Shown: piece after piece, positions 62,303-64,000 of the stretch | Layout of the letters: every line of letters starts with the position of its first letter | How positions within the stretch are numbered: the stretch's first letter is position 1 | Assembly: GCF_001439925.1 (NCBI RefSeq) | Contig: NZ_LMBV01000003.1 | Span: forward strand, 283,334-347,333 | Direction: 5' to 3' | Origin: Peribacillus muralis | Lineage (GTDB): Bacteria; Bacillota; Bacilli; Bacillales; DSM-1321 | DNA length: 64,000 bases | The notes under the pieces: model-generated | The model's database searches: none | What the model saw: only the letters and a program-made list of their open reading frames with translations | What the model was told of the DNA's origin: nothing | Position numbers and translations under genes: made by a program

Positions 62303-63412
62303 ATGGTATCTAATCGAGAAATGACCATTCACTTTTTATCTTCTCAAAGAATCACGATCATTTCCAAATGGAAAGATGAGCTGATGCATTTACCGGATGG
62401 ATATATAGGTTACTTCAAGGGAGAAGTTGAAAATATTTTTAATTTACTGATGGATCAACTTGGAAAATCAGATACTGACATAGAAGATGTATTGAAGGTA
62501 ATTGGGAAAAAAATTGCGTACGACCGAGTTACTAAGCAGTTAAATATGGAAATCTTTTTCTCCTCAGTAACCATCGGGAGATCGCTTATCATTGAACACG
62601 TCTTAAATTCCAAGGTACCTAAAGAAGAAATATCCGACCTCATCAAACAAATCAACATTTACTTCGATCAACTCATTCAGTTTGCATTATCCCATTATAC
62701 CGAGTTGAAAACGCAGGAGCTTGATGAACGATATAAATTCATCAGCCCAAATCATAAAGACCGTCTGACGCTACTAGGCCAAATGACTTCAAGCTTTGTC
62801 CATGAGTTCCGTAATCCTTTGACTTCCATCATGGGTTTCATTCAATTGTTACAGGCGGAACAATCTGAAATTAAATACCTTGATATCATTTCAAAGGAGT
62901 TGGATCAGCTCAATTACCGGATTACACAATTCCTCAATATGTCCAAAAAGGAAACTTCAGAATCGCCATTTGAACTGTTTTCCATTTCTCAACTGGTTAA
63001 TGAGGTTATTGAATTTTTATATCCCAGCATTTTGGAAGTGAACGCTGCCATCACATGTAATGTTGCCGATGATGCCGTCATCACCGGTTCTGAAGAGGAA
63101 TTCCGACAAGTTTTGTTGAATATCATTTTAAATGCTCTTGATGTAGTTGCCGGGATGCCTTCCCCATCCATATATATATCCGGCTCTGAATCACCACCCG
63201 GCATTCTCACCTTAAATATTTCCAACAATGGTCCGAAAATACCTAAAGAGGTCCTCCCGAATATTTTTGAACCATTCATCACCACAAAAAAAAGGGGGAC
63301 GGGATTGGGTCTATTCGTCTGTAAAGAAATCGTTTTAAAACATAAAGGAACCTTATCTTGTCACTCAACCGATTTCCTAACGACCTTTTCAATACAACTG
63401 CAAACTAAATAA
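62303..63412 (+). CDS. Orphan soluble sensor histidine kinase
   Basis: A 369-residue HisKA/HATPase kinase without TM segments. The H-box is FVHEFRNPLTS near residue 170 and is followed by N (ILNALDVV), G1/F (FEPFITTKKRGTGLGLF) and G2 boxes. The ~155-residue N-terminal domain (KWKDELMHLPDGYIGYF, KIAYDRVTKQLNMEIFFS) resembles the RsbR-N-like sensors of soluble kinases that feed the sporulation phosphorelay in bacilli, but no regulator gene is adjacent. ATG at 62303 is 5 nt after GGAGG. Confidence 0.82.
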   Translation: MVSNREMTIHFLSSQRITIISKWKDELMHLPDGYIGYFKGEVENIFNLLMDQLGKSDTDIEDVLKVIGKKIAYDRVTKQLNMEIFFSSVTIGRSLIIEHVLNSKVPKEEISDLIKQINIYFDQLIQFALSHYTELKTQELDERYKFISPNHKDRLTLLGQMTSSFVHEFRNPLTSIMGFIQLLQAEQSEIKYLDIISKELDQLNYRITQFLNMSKKETSESPFELFSISQLVNEVIEFLYPSILEVNAAITCNVADDAVITGSEEEFRQVLLNIILNALDVVAGMPSPSIYISGSESPPGILTLNISNNGPKIPKEVLPNIFEPFITTKKRGTGLGLFVCKEIVLKHKGTLSCHSTDFLTTFSIQLQTK

Positions 63413-63605
63413 TGAATAATTATCCTTATTTTCCTTGGTTTTTCGTGTGAAATTTTTGACTGATTGATGTCAGTTTACTTATACTAATAGATAGGCTCCA
63501 CTACTGGCTGAGGTGAATGTCCTACTAGATTAAAAATTTCCATACAGATAACCCGGTACTTATCATCAATCATAAAAGACAATTATTTCATTCATTATTG
63601 GTTTT

Positions 63606-63662
63606 GGGAGGTGACTGGGATAATTAAGTCGTCCGGCTAAAAGGACGATTCAACGGAATCCC
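63606..63662 (+). promoter_or_regulatory. Structured leader before CNNM gene
   Basis: GGGAGGTGACTGGGAT, then GTCGTCC (63631) and GGACGAT (63643), then ATCCC (63658). GGGAT/ATCCC and GTCGTCC/GGACGAT can form nested stems. The TTG start at 63670 has no good ribosome site close by; the best site, GGGAGGTG, is 57 nt upstream. Related Mg/Mn-gene leaders (M-box, yybP-ykoY) were considered; the conserved cores were not found. Confidence 0.35.
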
Positions 63663-63669
63663 ACACTAT

Positions 63670-64000
63670 TTGGACATATTAAGTCTTATATTAGTCATTA
63701 TTTTAATCGCTTTAACTGCCTTTTTTGTAGCTTCGGAATTCTCGATCATTAGGGTTCGCAGCTCGCGGATCGATCAGTTGATCGAGGAAGGAAACAAAAA
63801 AGCCATTGCGGCCAAGAAGGTTACATCCGATCTTGATGAATACCTTTCCGCGACCCAGCTCGGCATTACTGTGACTGCGCTAGGATTGGGGTGGCTTGGA
63901 CAACCGACCGTTCTCACATTGGTGGGACCTTTATTCAAAGCCTTACATTTACCACAAGAAGTTACAAGCATTCTGACATTTGTCATTTCATTTTCCCTGA
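63670..64000 (+). CDS. CNNM/HlyC-CorC family transporter, 5' part
   Basis: The first ~110 residues of a CNNM (DUF21) membrane protein, cut by the window end. TM1 ([22 protein letters not shown]), the typical [23 protein letters not shown] and [21 protein letters not shown] are present. B. subtilis members (YhdP, MpfA) act in magnesium/cation export. A TTG at 63670 is the only plausible start in frame after a stop at 63625-63627, but it lacks a good ribosome site. Confidence 0.75.
   Translation, partial: MDILSLILVIILIALTAFFVASEFSIIRVRSSRIDQLIEEGNKKAIAAKKVTSDLDEYLSATQLGITVTALGLGWLGQPTVLTLVGPLFKALHLPQEVTSILTFVISFSL

Noticed and set aside
63480..63670. M-box or yybP-ykoY riboswitch before the CNNM gene
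   Set aside because: Only short words (such as GGCTCC and GAGGTGAAT) resemble M-box; the conserved core was not found.

Overview
The window looks like chromosomal DNA of an endospore-forming Bacillaceae, most likely a Peribacillus (Bacillus simplex group) or close relative. This is inferred from low-to-moderate GC, strong AGGAGG ribosome binding sites, frequent GTG/TTG starts, and gene order. The left third follows the Bacillus subtilis yha-yhe region: yhaN-yhaO, yhzD, yhaR, yhaX, yheA, yheC/yheD-type genes, yheE, and the bmrC-bmrD (yheI-yheH) transporter. No rRNA, tRNA, prophage, insertion sequence or CRISPR array was seen.

Layout. 0-13 kb: SbcCD-like DNA repair pair (yhaN/yhaO), a cysteine synthase, fatty-acid genes (enoyl-CoA hydratase, acyl-CoA ligase) with candidate cre/FadR sites, a DDAH-family hydrolase, a DinB protein, a lone SplA-domain protein, a HAD protein with Asn in place of the catalytic Asp, and YheA. 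13.4-19 kb: four consecutive, translationally coupled YheC/YheD ATP-grasp genes, then YheE and a small acidic protein. 19-28.6 kb: MBL hydrolase, a candidate small transcript, an SDR epimerase, YxkF-like regulator plus MsmX, fumarase, a SAM-I riboswitch driving metI-metC, and the zinc-independent ribosomal protein L31 with a Zur box. 28.7-33 kb: the BmrC/BmrD multidrug exporter preceded by a 26-codon leader peptide with attenuator-like hairpins. 33-42 kb: small membrane protein, DUF2515 protein, class B PBP, CBS-domain protein, AIM24-like protein, a decayed SDR pseudogene abutting an exact 41-bp tandem array, a phasin-like protein and a UbiB-family kinase. 42-48.5 kb: SrpA-type catalase, glutathione peroxidase, a compact sigY operon with a recognisable SigY promoter, two Lrp/AsnC regulators, an AhpD-like protein and HisC. 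48.5-64 kb: amino acid permease, a four-gene 2-oxoacid dehydrogenase operon, isoaspartyl dipeptidase, an HPr-like protein without the phospho-histidine motif, a class A PBP, a universal stress protein behind a SigB promoter, a CDF metal transporter, an orphan histidine kinase, and the 5' end of a CNNM/HlyC-CorC gene cut by the window edge.

How it works together. Most of it is a mosaic of short housekeeping and stress operons. The units with the clearest regulatory logic are metIC (SAM riboswitch), rpmE2 (Zur), sigY (autoregulated ECF), bmrCD (leader-peptide attenuation, inferred) and the USP gene (SigB). The strongest candidate for an under-described system is the four-gene ATP-grasp cluster at 13.5-18.5 kb, probably a sporulation-linked set of amide-bond ligases. 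A GC-rich dispersed intergenic repeat occurs near 0.1, 43.1-43.5 and 62.1 kb.
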